Assembly: GCF_964355755.1 (NCBI RefSeq)
Contig: NC_092675.1
Location: 3,012,312-3,072,311, forward strand
Direction of reading: 5' to 3'
From: Antedon mediterranea
Taxonomy: Eukaryota; Echinodermata; Crinoidea; Comatulida; Antedonidae
DNA: 60,000 bases
The position numbers were made by a program, and so were the translations under genes. Below the pieces are notes generated by a model that worked only from the letters and a program-made list of their open reading frames with translations, had not been told where the DNA came from and searched no databases. Below, piece by piece: positions 56,566 through 60,000 of the stretch; the first letter of the stretch is position 1, and every line of letters begins with the position of its first letter.

Positions 56566-57437
56566 GGCCCCGTTTCTGCTGCCAAAAATATACCGTATAT
56601 ACTGTATACGGTATATTTTATATACGGTATATTTTTTGCCAGCAGAAATGGGTCTCATAAAAAATATACCGTATATATATGCGGTATATACCGCATAAAT
56701 ATCCCCATCGTTTGTGGATATTATACGGTATATTCCAAAATATACCGTATATTTCGTACCCCGTTTCTGCTGCACTCAAAATATACCGTATATGTGACCC
56801 GGCCCATGACACGAGGTCAAAAACTAACAGAGTGTGACGCGTTTGTTTGGGTTTTTCTGCTGCATTGACACACGCGTGTATAATAAGCAAGCAACAGATC
56901 AAAATATCACTGTGGACTGAAGAAATAACTATTTTTGCAATTCAATTGTGGGGAGAAGCGAAGGTTGGGGGGAGACTACATGGCAACAGAAGAGATACCG
57001 AGATTTACAAAAGTATCTCAAACAAAATAAAAGCAGAATTTGTGGTAGACTTAATAACGCCAAAGTTATCGGCAAACGCCGTCGTCTTCTTTGCATAAAT
57101 GTAGTCAATGCCCATTCTACATTTCTAGATTGTTTGTGCGATGTAAATTCGTTGCCACTTCTGATCATTAGATTTAAAATAGCAATGCTAAGACGTTTTG
57201 AGAAACCATAATTGTTTTGTTTTTGTCATGTAACCTCACTACACGAGACTCTAGGTCAATCCATACTTCCGTCTCACAAAATGCATTTTGGGTATATGAA
57301 AGCCAACTTTTTTTACAGCCCACCCACGAAGTATGTGCAGCGGAAACGGTGCACGAATTTCATATACGGTATATATACGGTATATTTATACGGTATATTT
57401 ATACGGTATATTTGGGATTGGCAGCAGAAACAGGGCC
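56566..57437. mobile_element. PIF/Harbinger-like element with ATA target duplication and TATACCGTATA repeats
   Basis: Ends GGCCCCGTTTCTGCTGCCAA and TTGGCAGCAGAAACAGGGCC are inverted. ATA borders both sides (56563-56565, 57438-57440). Subterminal DNA at 56580-56780 and 57360-57415 is packed with ATATACCGTATA / TATACGGTATAT. Additional internal end-like words (GCCAGCAGAAATGGG near 56638, CCCCGTTTCTGCTGC near 56760) suggest nested or rearranged copies. The assignment rests on TIR form, 3-bp duplication and the Myb/SANT-like frame. Confidence 0.7.
56847..57098 (+). pseudogene. Decayed Myb/SANT-like DNA-binding frame inside the transposon
   Basis: The frame encodes SLWTEEITIFAIQLWGEAKV then GGRLHGNRRDTEIYKSISNK IKAEF. 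This fits the start of the trihelix/Myb-SANT-like domain (WT.EE...L..LWGE...........R....Y..IS.K) found in Harbinger accessory proteins. The expected third helix (about RT..QCR.KIK.L) does not follow in this frame, and the downstream 56948-57211 frame is unrelated, so it looks truncated or frameshifted. Confidence 0.5.
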
Positions 57438-58824
57438 ATACAGTACAGCAAAAAAAAAAGTTTTTCTTTCATCTTTACTCTGGATAAATGGCCAGAAGTT
57501 TTAAGTATTTAGGTTTGACATTTTTCTTAGACCTTGTTGTAATATGAAATGTAGTTTACATATAAAAGACCAAATTAAAAAGAAACACAAGGAACTACTG
57601 TACTCTCATAGTCAATACTTAATAATTTAGCTAGACATAAATAAATAATTAAAGAACAGAAGCATGTATACGCATGTGCAATCTGCTACTTAACCTTCAG
57701 CCTACATTTAGTTGAAGTACACTCTTATTCAATGAGCGTCGTCTGCTAAATACAAAAGTGTTGAATGGTTTCTTTGAGGATATATTGTTTGCTATTGCGT
57801 TTCAATTTTAGTGAATTACTTGGTAATAAGAAACATTGTTATCTAGTGTGTAGATTATAAAGCAATGCACTTTTCATTAACAATATAAAAATCGAAGGTA
57901 AATTAGTTGTTAGCAATCAGGGTTCGTTGGACACCATTCTTCTCAGAAAATCATAAGCATAATGAATGCTAAAAGTGGGAAAATATCAGTGTTATTAAGA
58001 ATTAAGAGATGTTATACTATACTGTAGTATATAACTTATAAAAAAAATTAATGACGAAACGTCAATCTTTTTTTGTCATTCAATTTAAATATCAGTATTG
58101 ATTGTAAAAGAGTTTAAATTTTGTAAACGCTGTTTCAAAATGTTTTTAAATAATATGCTAAAAATGGGTTTTGCATTAAGTTGTTAATATAATTTTGGGA
58201 CAACCCATCGCCATTCAGGTTTACACCTACATTAGAGGCACTTTTCTGGGTCCAAAGATGTGCCATTATATTCAAGAATCAACTAGGTCTTTTTTTTGTG
58301 TGTGTATGATCAATTCAACATTGAATTACATCTATTTTTTTCTTTTAAAATTAATTATTTTTTATTTTTCTTATTATCATACTATATGATAAAAAAAACA
58401 TGTAATTCGTGGTTAATAATTTAATTTTGTGCGCCCAATTCTCAAACAGAAGGACGTAAATTTAGCCAAGATCAATTATGATAAAATTGATTATAATAAA
58501 ATCTAATGTTTTATAACAATTGCTCTTAGGAATTTCATTGTGCTGGTATTAATTTATATGACATTTATGGTTGGCAATTTAAGTTACATATTGCCATATT
58601 ATTAATATTATCTATGGATTTCATAATTTTCACAAAGTACATGAGAATAGGCCAGGTGTTAAATTAGTAAAGAACTACAGTATCAACTGTCATGTATAAT
58701 TACAAATAATCCATTTTCATTAATTCATTCTCAATTGATAATTAATAATATTCCATAATTTATATTATTAATATTTATGCAAGCAGTCGCATTAGATGCA
58801 CTTCTTGATACTGTGTGTAAACTA

Positions 58825-59036
58825 TAGTGTGATGTGCCCAACTATGGAAGTGATATGCCCAAATATGGTAGTGATATGCCCAAATATGGAAGTGATATGC
58901 CCAAATATGGTAGTGATATGCCCAAATATGGAAGTGATATGCCCAAATATGGTAGTGATATGACATCATCGTGTTCATATGGGCACATCCCATTTATTTT
59001 CCACATAAAGTTTGATAGTGTAGACAGACCTTAAAG
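58825..59036. mobile_element. TIR element family A, copy 7, with internal 21-bp tandem repeat
   Basis: GATATGCCCAAATATGGTAG repeats about six times at 58835-58960, with GGTAGT/GGAAGT alternating. Then come GACATCATCGTGTTCATATG and AGTTTGATAGTGTAGACAGA. The left outer repeat is missing. Confidence 0.88.
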
Positions 59037-59602
59037 CTGAACTAGTTATATGGGCATCCATTTATAATGTAACTAATCAGCAGCAGATCCTGAATTTAGA
59101 AAATGGGGGTTAAATCTACATTATTTTTATGGTCATTTTATTACTTGTTCGAGCTGGAGTGGATTTTAATAGAACACCTATTATGGGGAAAACCAAAAAT
59201 ATGTCCTTTTTATAAGGATTACTATAAGCAGGCACGATATAGACACTGTATTGTGTCGTTTCTTGGGAAAGTGTCCATGAATAGGTGTGCCAAAGGGTTC
59301 TAAATTCTTATGTAAATTGTAATACCTAACAAAATGTATGCACTTTGTTTGAATTAATATTAATATCCCATAGTAGCACAATTTTCATAAATAAACATGT
59401 TCAATGGCACTTTAGATAGTTCTTGTATACGTAGACTTAGATTTTTCATTTTCAACTACAGTACAGTACATGCTTCTCTCCTAGGTCATGTCATGTCATG
59501 TCAGTGTAGCCAACTGTGCTCTCCCCTGTTTGAACTAGCACAACACTCTACCTTTTTTCAAAAGGTATTACTAAATGCTCTAAAAGAGAACAAAAACATT
59601 TT

Positions 59603-59735
59603 TTTTTCACTGGGCCTACGGTATAGTCCTTCGAGAAGACTCCACCACCAGAACTATGGAGCAAATGAGCCTCAAACCCTTGCCGATATTATGATTACGT
59701 TCCACTGTCTTAACTACTTGGCCATTCATTCATCA
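59603..59735 (-). mobile_element. tRNA-headed SINE, 5' half
   Basis: Minus strand: AATGAATGGCCAAGTAGTTA, then ATATCGGCAAGGGTTTGAGG, CTCCATAGTTCTGGTGGTGG and GGACTATACCGTAGGCCCAG, then a short A run. It ends abruptly where the full-length copies continue. Confidence 0.75.
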
Positions 59736-60000
59736 TCATACTGTACTCCTATTCTACTTTGTCCTACTGCGTGCATATTGAAATATTTATATATTTTCCT
59801 AAAGAGTAATCATCGATCATTTCTCATTATTAGGCTAATCCGCAATGCTAACATATCCTGCACAATGTTTACCTTTTGCCAGCTACAGAGTAACAATGCA
59901 TTGTTTAAAATTTATGGCTCAAACAAATCTGCTTTTTAACTAGATTACCTAATTTATTCACAATTTCAAAAATGATCATTCATCTTAAATAGTCAACGAT

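Larger units (their letters stand above)
54978..60000. other. RASGRF intron upstream of exon a; no PH1 exon found
   Basis: Apart from the listed repeats and the 55013-55153 frame, nothing coding was recognised. In particular no PH-domain segment with a C-terminal Trp was found, so the start of RASGRF should be outside the window. Confidence 0.6.

Noticed and set aside
56410-56868. 152-residue plus-strand frame
   Set aside because: Mostly translation of the TATACCGTATA repeats of the Harbinger-like element; no domain.
58775-59034. Repeat-containing frames on both strands (YGSDMPK and YHIWA units)
   Set aside because: They are translations of the 21-bp repeat inside a MITE. The same nucleotide unit explains both.
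59397-59939. 180-residue plus-strand frame
   Set aside because: Runs antisense through a SINE and low-complexity DNA, with no recognisable protein.
54978-60000. Search for the N-terminal PH domain of RASGRF
   Set aside because: No segment with the expected PH1 strands or C-terminal Trp helix was found, so none is annotated.

Overview
This is an AT-rich, intron-dense metazoan window with no prokaryotic features. It is dominated by one large minus-strand gene, a Ras/Rho guanine-nucleotide exchange factor of the RASGRF (Ras-GRF1/2) family. I could place 24 coding exons between 54977 and 9613. All have canonical GT-AG junctions and the phases chain without a break into 1148 residues and a stop codon. 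Visible parts in order are: coiled coil, IQ motif, DH (RhoGEF) domain, second PH domain, split REM/RasGEF-N domain with a Ser/Pro-rich linker in the middle, and CDC25 RasGEF domain. The N-terminal PH domain and start codon are not in the window and should lie beyond 60000.

A second minus-strand gene begins downstream. The exon at 1917-1729 has a start codon, a signal peptide and the first part of a proprotein convertase (furin/PC5-like) prodomain, then a clean splice donor. The rest of that gene lies off the left edge or inside introns not resolved here. About 7.7 kb separates the two reading frames. It holds the RASGRF 3' UTR, SINE-like and tRNA-like repeats, a tetranucleotide microsatellite and the likely convertase promoter region, which carries a CTCF-like motif.

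Introns are long (up to 9.7 kb) and full of repeats. These include seven copies of a short inverted-repeat element (outer end AGCTCTGTCTACACTATC), two about 505-bp elements with TA target duplications, elements flanked by TTAA, two PIF/Harbinger-like elements with 3-bp target duplications (one with a decayed Myb/SANT-like reading frame), a tRNA-headed SINE family, a non-LTR retrotransposon 3' end, and tandem arrays with units of 15, 16-17, 44, 75 and 97 bp.

The organism is probably a marine invertebrate deuterostome, possibly an echinoderm. This is an inference from the closeness of the RASGRF protein to vertebrate Ras-GRF, the AT-rich composition, the MITE/SINE load and the recurrent AGGCCTAG words. 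It is not proven. No wholly new biological system is evident. The best leads are splicing oddities of the RASGRF gene (an in-frame repeat-coding retained intron, NAGNAG acceptors, a decoy acceptor, a possible extra 60-nt exon), the mosaic SINE family, and an unexplained coding-like 141-bp frame next to a RASGRF exon.
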